A stretch of 64,000 nt of DNA from SOJA01 sp964598485 (lineage in GTDB: Archaea; Thermoproteota; Bathyarchaeia; Bathyarchaeales; Bathycorpusculaceae), in contig CAZRCD010000001.1 in NCBI GenBank assembly GCA_964598485.1, forward strand, positions 1 through 64,000, given 5' to 3'. Each line of letters opens with the position of its first letter. Position 1 is the first letter of the stretch. Below the pieces are notes generated by a model, which saw only the letters and a program-made list of their open reading frames with translations, was not told the DNA's origin and ran no database searches. The position numbers and the translations under genes are program-made. Shown in pieces: positions 29,101 through 37,217 of the stretch.

Positions 29101-30322
29101 CATGACTGAAATATATAAGACTTTCACCATGCTCGGCAGGCGAACAAGTTGAATTATACGGCTTTATAAGATAAGAACTTGTAAAATCATCTATGTTAAA
29201 TTTTTGAAATCCTTTATCGAGTTGTGTTACCTTCTTCAGATCTACATAGCCTGGTTCTTTGATGCTCGGGGGAAACTCCCTAAAGGTTACAGTTTCTGGG
29301 TCAAAATCCCCTCTTTTATAAAGGCCTACCTGCATATATCCATTAAAGTAAAGATCTGGAACAATGTTCATCCAGTAAGGACCTTCCGCTGTCTCTTGAA
29401 CTCCTGGTTTATATTTCCAAACTGTTTGTCTAAATCGATATCCGATGCCCCACAATTCGCTAAAAAGTTCAACCCACCTTCCATCAAATCTCATATACCA
29501 TTCTGGACGTTTCGGATAAAAATAAGGACTATAACACATCATAACATTATCGAAAGCCGTAGTTTTTCTCATCCTGTATATCGTTTTGCCTGAGCGAATG
29601 AAATAGGGGCTATCGAATGACCTAAGGGCAGCAATAGCATCAGGACAACCATGCTGGAATGGAGCTTCGTTTGCAATATGGGGGCCGGTAGATATCGATT
29701 TTAAATTTGATGATGATATAACATACTCTAGATTTCCATGTATATCTTTTGTCGCCGTTATTCCTGACAAATTGTAAAATTTAGGAGGAAATGCATCACC
29801 AGCCCAGTCACCAGAAGGTCTTGCTACAACATCTTGATCCCATAGTGGGAAACCTGGATCGTAAAAGCAGTATTTGTATATTGTATTGTTGCCCTTTGTA
29901 ACGCCTGCCACAACGTCGTTAATTCTTGAAAGCACATAGTTTGTATCGCTATTCTTTTTTAAAAAATTGAGGTGTCTATCCCACGCATACAGAGTCTTAT
30001 CGTCAAATGAAACATAGAGTCTAGACTGTTCAGGGTATGTAGGGTCTGCATAATAAGCTACACCAAGAGGAGAAGCCCCGATCTCACCTCCAGTTTCATT
30101 ATACAACGAAGTGTTAAAGATAACAGCATTCTCCGAGTGCCCATCCATCAACGCCCGAGTTAAATTGATTCCATAAAGCTTTTTCGTTGCACTATCCACA
30201 ACAAGAAGATCGGCTTGACCCACATCGATTGGTGTAGTAGATGAGGACCCCTCTATAATTACTTCTGCAGGGTTAAATACACCGATAACGGCAACTGAAG
30301 AAAGAAAGACCATAAAAAACAA
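26150..30322 (-). CDS. Secreted gluzincin-like metallopeptidase with LamG, CARDB and dockerin
   Basis: 1390 residues from TTG 30322. The signal-like N-terminus (FFMVFLSSVAVIGVF) lacks basic residues from this start; an ATT at 30343 would add NKKIISL and make a normal signal peptide. Residues about 30-400 are beta-rich. A zinc peptidase signature HEYSHH is at about 705, with EGFAEFM at about 749 as the likely third ligand. A LamG/concanavalin-like domain (1054-1254; LVGYWNFDEGSGTTAYDSSG, DGVDDYVRV, YHIVATYS) sits between two halves of one CARDB domain (1011-1052 and 1270-1326). The end is a dockerin (1329-1389), identical in DNA to that of the 13364 gene. It should be a calcium-docked surface protease; its substrate is unknown. 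Confidence 0.87.
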   Translation of the reverse strand: MFFMVFLSSVAVIGVFNPAEVIIEGSSSTTPIDVGQADLLVVDSATKKLYGINLTRALMDGHSENAVIFNTSLYNETGGEIGASPLGVAYYADPTYPEQSRLYVSFDDKTLYAWDRHLNFLKKNSDTNYVLSRINDVVAGVTKGNNTIYKYCFYDPGFPLWDQDVVARPSGDWAGDAFPPKFYNLSGITATKDIHGNLEYVISSSNLKSISTGPHIANEAPFQHGCPDAIAALRSFDSPYFIRSGKTIYRMRKTTAFDNVMMCYSPYFYPKRPEWYMRFDGRWVELFSELWGIGYRFRQTVWKYKPGVQETAEGPYWMNIVPDLYFNGYMQVGLYKRGDFDPETVTFREFPPSIKEPGYVDLKKVTQLDKGFQKFNIDDFTSSYLIKPYNSTCSPAEHGESLIYFSHDVFHDKNSDALWYNNVHYEPYPDKNNIFILPSEVTSPEDIEVINDVDVIEIKGNVTDGRFDIYSGKKVKHLLKKVNVTLNWGGKLFSKHTDEGGKFKFAVLDRIGSGKEGYLQVELSAKDDIIRVFDDSSDRNNPVWFRTKNFTIDSEADLNRTINALTTKFHSTNVMGEYPKVSDLAAIYYYTYMAAKFAKDHLNLTLANSNGKVKVYAFVKGTPTWGSWTAWKDTREPGYEYRIRKRNVQTAYSPSAKTIYIDEIDSPFLEPNEVEVQAEYRNKTTQQIVKYREGRGGPDRPDNREFHEYSHHIMTVSDIGGSGRLPSMAGCKNHGGYANPNSSDSWVEGFAEFMSMVISDTMTDDAYPQVYMAFGNFFNLERNFNVTRTEEFAVAGILWDLYDGIKEEFDTSYHKYSDNIQLPLKTLWAVLNNPVGRGNVKEVYDAFHSTPGIDTTALDHIFILHGAYNDTNNDGQYASGEPVGFTSWLDKTNRPKTPPIPGGYLYLTVKDNITGENIDHAELLVQIEHSPPCDIYDYNFTIQMTGLPANVPLAMTPYPAEVRIIARVNGYYDSEPLLMNSTFYWEHAGDAAVIQNKTLDCLLDHTFLVEPTPDIAVTNVTLSKTVVGQGYSVSINVTVENQGVYAETFNVTVYSQPPSLVGYWNFDEGSGTTAYDSSGYNNNGTLCNGPTWVEGKYGKALSFDGVDDYVRVADSDSLDVTNDITIEAWVKTDGWTGTDQVIVSKFDYPSADEAYALYISEGEIGFILSSDGGTTGRTHLTSTYTLNIDQWYHIVATYSSSDSTTKLYVNGSYIDSTTHTGGIYNSAQPLKIGIVNAANQAPFNGRIDEVKIYNRALSEEEIVANMMLYGKIQTKNVTLTSGNSTTITFTWNTTGVAKGNYTISAYATPVSDETNTTDNTLIDGFVIVSCLGDLNGDYIVDGQDYQLVKIAVPSMPGSPKWNPNADLNDDGIVDGQDFQIVKSLIGTSAP
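26155..26473 (-). repeat. Dockerin/CARDB cassette, copy 3 (identical to copy 1)
   Basis: 319 bp with no difference from 13369-13687 by eye; identity stops abruptly at the T/G difference at 13688/26474. Confidence 0.85.
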
Positions 30323-30338
30323 TGAAATTATCTTTTTA

Positions 30339-30485
30339 TTAATCTCTCACACCCCCAACCGATCCATCAGCCCTGATATAAATAGTTCCACCAGCCCCAA
30401 CCAACCCAACATCCATCACCAAACCCAACACACTCGCCAAAAGCAACATAACCAAGACAAAACCAACCCGCAACTTTCCCTCCAT
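30339..30485 (-). pseudogene. Orphan signal-peptide leader of a NosD-type secreted protein
   Basis: A 48-residue frame from ATG 30485, preceded by an AG-rich GGGGGTG. It encodes a good signal peptide (KLRVGFVLVMLLLASVLG) and then AGGTIYIRADGSVGG before a stop. The IYIRADGSV motif is, from memory, the usual mature N-terminus of large archaeal beta-helix surface proteins. The frame ends exactly where the metallopeptidase gene begins, so it looks like the leader left from another secreted-protein gene after a recombination. A short secreted peptide is less likely. Confidence 0.55.
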
Positions 30486-30627
30486 CACCCCCTCTCCCTC
30501 TCAGCCAAACAAACCAAGAATGTATATGTGTTCAACAACTATTAAACTTTTCGAATAACCATGATTCTTCACCCTTTGTATTTGCTATGGTGTAGCCATG
30601 ATATCCCAAATCCCGCCTCACCCTATA

Positions 30628-30666
30628 ACAAGAAAGAAAACGTCCCGTCAACACCAACAAACCATA
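30628..30666. repeat. Direct repeat flanking the retropepsin/DUF5678 pair, copy 1
   Basis: Shares ACAAGAAAGAAAAC, TCAACACCAA and ACAAACCATA with 31543-31583 in the same order and spacing (one or two indels). Confidence 0.6.
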
Positions 30667-30700
30667 GTATACTATTAATATATGCAGAAGCCACATGTTT

Positions 30701-31042
30701 CTATTCTATCACAAAACTCGTTCCGTCCCGTTCAAACCTGATTTCAACCTTTTCAAAAACATCTAACCGACCCAACACATAAGGAATGCTTTCCACCTCA
30801 GAAAATGCAACCCGAACATAAAAGCTAAAGTCCCAAATCCTCAGCCCAACCCTATGAATCCGAACGCGAATCTCCTCACCCGTCGCACTCCTGACACTCG
30901 CCCTTCTACCATCCTCAAAAACCAATCCCAGAAGGTCACATATGCTTCGAGGAAAGATCGAAATCATAGCACCGCTATCAACGATAACATCAACGCCTAT
31001 CTCCTCTCGTCCACAAAGAAAAATCTTGGCAACGGGAATCAA
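30701..31042 (-). CDS. Retropepsin-like aspartic protease domain protein
   Basis: 113 residues from TTG 31042. The motif VIVDSGAMISIFPRSICDLL is the catalytic DSG loop and following hydrophobic segment of retroviral-type (clan AA) aspartic proteases; PYVLGRLDVFEKVEI matches the second conserved region (ILGxD-like). One domain per chain means it would act as a dimer. The frame stays open upstream (KHVKSDVFGEV) without a standard start, so the N-terminus may be longer. It lies downstream of the DUF5678 gene on the same strand, a pairing that I recall from other archaea. Its substrate is unknown. Confidence 0.72.
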   Translation of the reverse strand: MIPVAKIFLCGREEIGVDVIVDSGAMISIFPRSICDLLGLVFEDGRRASVRSATGEEIRVRIHRVGLRIWDFSFYVRVAFSEVESIPYVLGRLDVFEKVEIRFERDGTSFVIE

Positions 31043-31095
31043 AACTTCTCCAAAAACATCAGACTTTACGTGTTTATAAGGAAAGAAAAACTTCC

Positions 31096-31314
31096 TTAAA
31101 TAATGAGCTCTTCCTCTCTCGGAATAAAAGCCAAAGTAACCTTCGAGTCCGGATACTTCTTCTTCGCCATCTCATACGCCTCCTTCGCAGAATCCCCATA
31201 CCCAACCACCCTCTTTCTCCAAATAGCCACATGCCTCCTCCTATAACCCTCGAAAACCTCGGGATTCTCCACATACCAGACGAAATCCTCATCGATGGCT
31301 TCAACATTACCCAT
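31096..31314 (-). CDS. DUF5678-family small protein
   Basis: 72 residues from ATG 31314 (TTG 31329 is an alternative; GGTGAG just before the ATG favours the shorter form). FEGYRRRHVAIWRKRVVGYG, KEAYEMAKKKYPDSKV and AFIPREEEL match a small archaeal domain (DUF5678 type: 'hvAiwkgkVvasG ... eeArkkyP ... fiP'). Function is unknown; it usually sits with a retropepsin-like gene, as here. Confidence 0.7.
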   Translation of the reverse strand: MGNVEAIDEDFVWYVENPEVFEGYRRRHVAIWRKRVVGYGDSAKEAYEMAKKKYPDSKVTLAFIPREEELII

Positions 31315-31329
31315 AGGCTCACCACACAA

Positions 31330-31634
31330 ATCTAGTGTAAAGGATGCTTAAATCCTTTCTCATAAACAGCCTTCACCTAAAAAGAAGACAGTACTGCTTC
31401 TCAGTTGGTAAGTAAAAGACGTAAACACCATCCCCACCTAGTTACCACCAAGCTTCTGTTTAATCTTTTCAACAAACTTCTCAAGTTCCTTGATCATTCC
31501 AACACCCAGAGAAAAATTTTCCTCAACTTTAAATAGTTTGGCACAAGAAAGAAAACATAGCCTTCAACACCAAACAAACCATACATATACTAATGCTATC
31601 CTTAACTGGCGGTTGAACACACAATCCTTTGCTT
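31330..31634. other. Spacer with direct repeat and a C-terminal coding scrap
   Basis: Holds the second direct repeat (31543-31583) and a TATA-like CATATACTA (31583-31591) that may serve the antitoxin gene. On the minus strand a frame with no clear start ends KELEKFVEKIKQKLGGN at about 31440, possibly the tail of a lost gene. Confidence 0.4.
31543..31583. repeat. Direct repeat flanking the retropepsin/DUF5678 pair, copy 2
   Basis: See the copy at 30628-30666; the two copies bracket the two-gene module and both are followed by TATACTA/ATGC-like sequence. Confidence 0.6.
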
Positions 31635-31931
31635 ATGGAAGAGAAATTCTTAATAGAAGCAGAACAGAGTAGTCATGAAAGCAGTGTCATGGTGACAGAA
31701 ATGGTTGAAATCGCCTTTACCGAGGAAGACAGAAGACACCTAAAAACCCTAGCAGAAGAAATGCCAAAACTTCGATCCCTCGTAGAAAGCCTCATTGAAA
31801 CCCTGGAAATCCTCGGTGACGAGGAGCTCATGGAAAGCATCAGAAGAAGCGAAAAAGACGTTCAGGAAGGCAGACTACTCGGCTTCAAAGAGCTCCTCAA
31901 AGAGTTAGATATAAATGAAACCGAAATTTGA
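31635..31931 (+). CDS. RelB-like antitoxin
   Basis: 98 residues from ATG 31635 (TTG 31629 and an inner ATG near 31690 are possible). The C-terminal half (ESLIETLEILGDEELMESIR, RSEKDVQEGRLLGFKELLKE) is the pattern of archaeal RelB-type antitoxins that wrap a RelE toxin. Its last 17 bases overlap the start of a RelE reading frame. Since that toxin is frameshifted, the antitoxin may now be unpaired. Confidence 0.75.
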   Translation: MEEKFLIEAEQSSHESSVMVTEMVEIAFTEEDRRHLKTLAEEMPKLRSLVESLIETLEILGDEELMESIRRSEKDVQEGRLLGFKELLKELDINETEI

Positions 31932-32168
31932 GCTCGTATTCACTAAAGAATTTTTACGCAGACTCGAACAACTCGATAAAAAAACGCAAATCCGAATTCT
32001 CAAAAAGCTAAGAACCCTTGAAGAAAACTCCTTCGCTGACAAACGCCTAACAGGACACCTCACAGGACTATCTCGCTACGAATAGGCAACAGAATAATCT
32101 ACCAACTCTCAGAAAACAAGATAATAATTCGAACAGTTGGCCACCGCAAGACGATTTACAAACGATAA
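31915..32168 (+). pseudogene. RelE-family toxin, frameshifted
   Basis: From ATG 31915 the frame reads KPKFELVFTKEFLRRLEQLD and LKKLRTLEENSFADKRLTGH, ending at TAG 32083-32085 after 56 residues. In the next frame the family C-terminus continues: IGNRIIYQLSENKIIIRTVG, HRKTIYKR, TAA 32166-32168. Restoring one base near 32080 (TAC CGA ATA) would rebuild a normal RelE of 84 residues. The lost part carries the residues usually needed for mRNA cleavage, so the toxin is probably dead, unless this is a sequencing error. Confidence 0.82.
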
Positions 32169-32295
32169 ACATCCAAGCTTCGTTATACGGCACCTCACCA
32201 TAACAAGAAAAAAAGTCCTATGGATTAATTTATTTATAGAAAACTCCTATAGAACTATTTAACTAGATTAAAATAAGGGGTGAGGGCTAAACCGT

Positions 32296-35200
32296 ATGCC
32301 CTACATTAAAAAAATAGAACTTAAAGGCTTCAAAAACTTCGGACACAAAACCGTAAAAGTAACTCTAGACAAGGGCTTCACAGCAATCACAGGCCCAAAC
32401 GGAAGCGGAAAAACAAACATTGTAGACGCAGCACTGTTCGCCCTAGGCGAATTAAGCACAAGAAGGCTCCGCGCAGAAAACGCCGCCAAACTGATTTTCC
32501 ACGGCCCCGAGCAAGCCGGACTAGAAAAAGCGAAAAAGGCTAAGGTCGTAGTTCAGTTTGACAACACAGACGGACGCATACCAGTTGACACGACAACTGT
32601 CACAATCTCCCGTGAAGTTAGTAGAAACGGCCAAAGTGTGTACAGGCTTAATGGCAGAAGAATCTCAAGAACCTATATACTAGAAGTTCTCTCCATGGCA
32701 GGAATAAGCTCCACAAGCCAAAACATAATTTTACAAGGCACAATAACTCGCTTAACCGAAATATCCTCTCCTGAGCGCAGAAAAATCATTGAGAACTTGG
32801 TCGGCATAGCCCAATATGACGCTGAAAAGGCTGATGCCGAAGAAAAATTGCGGACAGCAGACATTTCAATACGCACAGCCATGGGCAGAATAGACGAAGT
32901 ACAAAAGAGAGTAGACACTCTTGAAAGAGAACGAAACGAACTCTTAAGGTACGCCTTCATAGAAAACGAAATAAAAAAGTTCGAAGCCGTGAAGCTGTCC
33001 CACGACATAGCACAAATACAAAAACAAATGAAACAAACCTCCTCCCAAACTAGTAAAGTCAAAACAAGAGTTGAAAAATTAAGACAGTTACGCGAGAAAC
33101 TCAGGTTCAAGAGAAGAGAGATAGAAGGCGAATGGCGAAAACTAAGCTCAGAAATGGTTGAAGAAGGCGGATCACAAGTACTAAAGGTTCAAATAAAAAT
33201 CGGCGAATTGAAGGCAAAAACAACAGAACTAACAACAAAAATAAGCTCCGAAACGGCAAGCCTTGAAGGCTTAAAGCGGATCAGAGAAAATAATCTTGAA
33301 CAGTACCAATCTATTAGGAAGGAAATTCACGAAAACCGCCTGAAAATCCGCCGTTTAAGACGTAAACATGACCGAGCATCCAACGAGATCAACGAAAAAC
33401 AGGCAGAACACGACACTCTCGCAGAAGAATCAGCTCAGCTCTGGGAAAAAATCGGAGACAACAGCAGAAAAATCCATGAAATCGAGCATAAACTTGACGA
33501 AGACTACAAGAAGCTAACATACTTGAAGTCTGAAAACGCAAAAAGCCATGAAGCCACTAAAATCCGTAGAGGAAGGCTCAAAAACTTAACTGTACGCAAA
33601 CAAAGTCTAACGGCAACACTTGGTGAGCTGGAAAAATCATTAGATGAGCTTAAAAAAGTGCAGAAGGAGCAGAATACTCGATTAAGAAACTTGGAGCGAA
33701 CACTTGAACGAAGAATTGCGCAAAAAGAAGCTGCAAAAACGGAGATTACTGAAGCGGGAAAAATAGCTAAATCAGCCCGAGAAGCAGTCGTGGAGTTTGC
33801 AACTCAAAGGGAACTTGCAGCAACAGTGGCATCGGAAGAGAAAGCCCTAAGAAGCATAGAAGAATTGGGCGAGTTAGGCGTTATCCAAGGCGTTTACGGT
33901 AGGTTACGCAACCTGATCAAAATAGACGGGACGTATAAGCAGGCGATAGAAGCTGCAGCGTCAGGATGGCTTGATGCGCTAGTAGTGAAGGATTTTGACT
34001 CAGCTTTCACGTGCACAGAAATATTGAGGAAAATGAAGCTTGGAAGAGTTAAGATAATTCTAACTGAAGGAGTATTAAACCCCAAGTCTCTGGAAATCCC
34101 AGAAAAGAGAGGAGTTGACGGAGCAGCCTCATTCTTTGTAAAATGTGCGAAGCGGTATGAGCCAGCCGTCCATTTCGTCTTCGGCGACACATTGGTGGTC
34201 TCAAACGACAAGACTGCACTAGCCATATCCAATGAAGGCTACCGTGCCGTCACAGTCAACGGAGACCTATACGAAGCTGGCGGTGCATTGGAAAGCGGTT
34301 ACTATCGTGCTCCAATAGATTTCTCCACCATTATCCCAAGCGAAGCAGCAATAAAAAGCCTTGACGAAGCTGTTGCAGCCCTTCAGCAGCATCTCTCAAG
34401 AAGAAGCAGTGACATAACTTCTTTTGAGGAGGACATTGACAAGACTCGCGTTGAAATTGCCCGATTGTCAGAAGCCATAACTACACTTGGCAGTGAAATA
34501 ACTAGAGTCAAAAGAAGCCTTAGAAGATCAAAAGCCAACATCAAACGAGTAGGCAATCGAATTAAACGTTTTGAGAAGGAAATTGAAAACGAGAAATCGC
34601 AAATGTGGATTCACAGAGCTGAAAGAAGTTCTACTCAAAAAGAAATGCGAAAACTCCAGAAGGAACTGGCTGAGCTAAGAAAGAAGGCAGATCCCGCTCA
34701 CATCCAAGAAATGGAGATTAAAAGGGAGAAACGAGCCGAAGAAATGATCACTTTAAGGCAGAAACTAGGCACTATTCAAACAGAAATATCAACGCTTCAA
34801 TCACAATTCGACAATGTTTTAAGGGCTGGATACAAAAACGCGAAAATTCAACTCTCAAAAGTTGAACAACAACTGAGAAGAGTTGAAAAAGAAGTAGGGG
34901 TCGCACTGCAGGAGAGAGAATCACTGAATCAAGAGGTAACAGAACTGGAAAAAACCCGCATTGAACTCTCCAAGACTGTTTTGTCAGCAAGAGAAGAGAC
35001 TAAGAAATTCACAGTGGAAATAGATGACATAGACAAAGAACTGCGTAAGCTTGACTCAGAATATGAACCAGCTGACCGTTTGCTGAACCAGCTTCAGCTA
35101 AAAATTCAAACATCGTTGCTGCATCTTGAGCAACATCAAAATCAACTTAGACAATTTGGTTACGAGCAGCCGTTAGAGGTGACTCTGAAGCAGGTTGAAG

Positions 35201-35847
35201 AAGCCGAAACATCCATGAGAATGATGCAGTTTGAACTTGAAAGAATAGGCGCAGTAAACCAGCTTGCCTTATCCCACTACGCCGAACAAATTTCACGCTA
35301 CAAAGAACTCTCATTAAGGTTAAATGAGCTTGAAAGGGAAAAACAGGTAATCGTACAGTTCATGGATGAAGTTGAACGCAAAAAACGCAAGGTCTTCATG
35401 GAAGCCTTCGAAAAAATCAATCGAAATCTCCAAGAATACTTCTCAAAGCTCACTGGAGGTGGAAACGTCACTTTGAAGCTTGAAAACGTGGATGATCCCT
35501 TCTCAGGTGGCACGGACATGATTGTGCAGTTTCCAAACAAACCTTCGATAGTTGTAAGCGGTGCCAGCGGTGGCGAACGTTCAGTTGCCGCTGTTGCCTT
35601 CATATTAGCTCTCAAGGAGTTTACTCCCGCCTCCTTCTACATTCTCGACGAGATAGACGCACATTTGGATGCTTTCCACGTGTCAAAACTAGCTGACCTG
35701 CTCTTAGAAGAGTCAGAGAGAAATCAGTTCATAGTTGTCACATTGAAACCTGAAATGGTGAGTAAAGCGCAAAAAGTTTATGGAGTTTATGGACGCAATG
35801 GAGTTGCAAACGTTATTTCAGCAAAGTTCCTAGAGGTGCCAAGTTAA
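32296..35847 (+). CDS. smc: Chromosome segregation protein SMC
   Basis: 1183 residues, normal SMC length. Walker A GPNGSGKT at 33-40, two long coiled coils, hinge at about 525-680, and the C-terminal ATPase half with SGASGGERS (about 1090) and FYILDEIDAHLD (Walker B, about 1113). SMC dimers with ScpA and ScpB organise and separate chromosomes. The stop overlaps the scpA start (TAATG). A GGGGTGAGG lies before the ATG, and TTATTTATA at about 32230 is a plausible promoter element. Confidence 0.97.
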   Translation: MPYIKKIELKGFKNFGHKTVKVTLDKGFTAITGPNGSGKTNIVDAALFALGELSTRRLRAENAAKLIFHGPEQAGLEKAKKAKVVVQFDNTDGRIPVDTTTVTISREVSRNGQSVYRLNGRRISRTYILEVLSMAGISSTSQNIILQGTITRLTEISSPERRKIIENLVGIAQYDAEKADAEEKLRTADISIRTAMGRIDEVQKRVDTLERERNELLRYAFIENEIKKFEAVKLSHDIAQIQKQMKQTSSQTSKVKTRVEKLRQLREKLRFKRREIEGEWRKLSSEMVEEGGSQVLKVQIKIGELKAKTTELTTKISSETASLEGLKRIRENNLEQYQSIRKEIHENRLKIRRLRRKHDRASNEINEKQAEHDTLAEESAQLWEKIGDNSRKIHEIEHKLDEDYKKLTYLKSENAKSHEATKIRRGRLKNLTVRKQSLTATLGELEKSLDELKKVQKEQNTRLRNLERTLERRIAQKEAAKTEITEAGKIAKSAREAVVEFATQRELAATVASEEKALRSIEELGELGVIQGVYGRLRNLIKIDGTYKQAIEAAASGWLDALVVKDFDSAFTCTEILRKMKLGRVKIILTEGVLNPKSLEIPEKRGVDGAASFFVKCAKRYEPAVHFVFGDTLVVSNDKTALAISNEGYRAVTVNGDLYEAGGALESGYYRAPIDFSTIIPSEAAIKSLDEAVAALQQHLSRRSSDITSFEEDIDKTRVEIARLSEAITTLGSEITRVKRSLRRSKANIKRVGNRIKRFEKEIENEKSQMWIHRAERSSTQKEMRKLQKELAELRKKADPAHIQEMEIKREKRAEEMITLRQKLGTIQTEISTLQSQFDNVLRAGYKNAKIQLSKVEQQLRRVEKEVGVALQERESLNQEVTELEKTRIELSKTVLSAREETKKFTVEIDDIDKELRKLDSEYEPADRLLNQLQLKIQTSLLHLEQHQNQLRQFGYEQPLEVTLKQVEEAETSMRMMQFELERIGAVNQLALSHYAEQISRYKELSLRLNELEREKQVIVQFMDEVERKKRKVFMEAFEKINRNLQEYFSKLTGGGNVTLKLENVDDPFSGGTDMIVQFPNKPSIVVSGASGGERSVAAVAFILALKEFTPASFYILDEIDAHLDAFHVSKLADLLLEESERNQFIVVTLKPEMVSKAQKVYGVYGRNGVANVISAKFLEVPS

Positions 35848-36536
35848 TGGCTGTAACCATTAAAAAGCCGTTTTATATGCGGCCTCCATGGAACATCCTC
35901 TTCGAATTTCGCAAACTTGAAAAGCTTACACCTTGGAACATCAACATTGCATATTTGCTTACGTCATTTCTTGAAGAAATGGAAAAGACTGGGCAGGTAG
36001 ACTTCAGGGCGTCAGGTGTAGCCTTGGATTCTTCAGCTCTCATATACTTAATGAAGTCGAAGCTTCTGCTGAAACTTCAAGAACCTCCGCCGCTACCAAA
36101 GCCTCCAAAGGACTTTCTTCCTCCACCCTTGTTTCTACCGTTGAGGCATGAGTTAACTTCAACAACCATACGGCATCTGTTGGAAGTTTTAGATGACGTT
36201 TTGAAAGGTGAGAAGCTCGCGTGTCTGCAAAAGGCTGTTTCAGAACCTATCCTCCCAACTCCTTCGGAAATTCTGCCGCAACTAGACTTGTACTTGATGC
36301 AAATTGAACTGCAAATGGAAAAGCTTTACACTTCTCTTTCGCAGAAGGTGAAAGGCACTGGAATAATACAGTTTTCAACTCTGGTCAAAGGCGTGAAGCG
36401 GCTGGAAGCCATTCGCACATTCATTCTGTTACTGTTTCTGGCGCAAGAGGCAAGGGTAAATCTATGGCAGGATGAAGAATCCGAAGAGATATACATAACT
36501 ATTAACCTCATTTCCTTAGAATCTGAACAGCCGTAA
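35847..36536 (+). CDS. scpA: Segregation and condensation protein ScpA
   Basis: 229 residues, overlapping the smc stop by one base. The N-terminal LEKLTPWNINIAYLLTSFLE is the ScpA/kleisin segment that contacts the SMC neck; the C-terminal winged-helix (FSTLVKGVKRLEAIRTFILL, LFLAQEARVNLWQDE) contacts the SMC head. The middle is proline-rich. It is the kleisin bridging the SMC heads. Confidence 0.92.
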   Translation: MAVTIKKPFYMRPPWNILFEFRKLEKLTPWNINIAYLLTSFLEEMEKTGQVDFRASGVALDSSALIYLMKSKLLLKLQEPPPLPKPPKDFLPPPLFLPLRHELTSTTIRHLLEVLDDVLKGEKLACLQKAVSEPILPTPSEILPQLDLYLMQIELQMEKLYTSLSQKVKGTGIIQFSTLVKGVKRLEAIRTFILLLFLAQEARVNLWQDEESEEIYITINLISLESEQP

Positions 36537-36656
36537 GCTACATTGAAAGGGTTCGGGCATTCTGACGCCAATGGAATAAGTTCAAACAGTTGTTTAAAGG
36601 CTTGGGAAGGGTTTTAAACCAATCTTCATTCAAGAGATAAACCACGGAGAAATAAT

Positions 36657-37217
36657 ATGATGGTAAAAAGTTTGGTTTTGTATTCTTCTGTTACAGGAAA
36701 TACGGAAAAGGTTGCTAAGCGAATAGCAGAAGTATTGAGAAGGAAGGGACACAATGTAGCGATCGTTAAAGTTGATGAGGAAACAAACGTGGACTTGCTC
36801 GCGTATGACGTTGTTTTTCTCGGCTCAGCCGTACATCAATGGCTTCCAACCAACATGCTGATGAACTACGTTAAACGCATGCTAAAAACATATTTCACCT
36901 CCAGCGTTATCGTTCCCTGCTGTCCTATAAGACCAGGCAAATACGCTGTTTGCTTCTGCACCTACTCTGGCCCCCACACAGGCCTAAGCGAAGCCATCCC
37001 CGCAACTAAATGGATGAGAGCATTCCTGGAGCACGTGGGATTTACGGTTCTAGAAGAATTGCACACTATTGGGGAGTTTAAAAACAGCGAAGAAAACTCG
37101 ACTAAGGGAAGACTTAGAAACATTAAAGGAAGACCAGATGAGCATGACCTCGCTGAAATTCAAAACAGAGTAATCGGAATTCTAAACTCCTTGAAACTAT
37201 GTGATTTCAGTTTTTAG
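36657..37217 (+). CDS. Flavodoxin-like protein
   Basis: 186 residues; two adjacent ATGs (36657, 36660) are possible after GGAG. The FMN phosphate loop YSSVTGNTEKVAKRI is clear, followed by VVFLGSAVHQWLPTNMLMNY and FCTYSGPHTGLSEA, which match the later FMN-binding loops. It is a low-potential electron carrier or an FMN reductase-like protein. It lies directly upstream of metG, with no clear functional link. Confidence 0.85.
   Translation: MMVKSLVLYSSVTGNTEKVAKRIAEVLRRKGHNVAIVKVDEETNVDLLAYDVVFLGSAVHQWLPTNMLMNYVKRMLKTYFTSSVIVPCCPIRPGKYAVCFCTYSGPHTGLSEAIPATKWMRAFLEHVGFTVLEELHTIGEFKNSEENSTKGRLRNIKGRPDEHDLAEIQNRVIGILNSLKLCDFSF

Noticed and set aside
31074..31325. 83-residue minus-strand frame over the DUF5678 gene
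   Set aside because: Arg/Trp/Met-rich shifted-frame translation of the DUF5678 gene, which has the family motifs.
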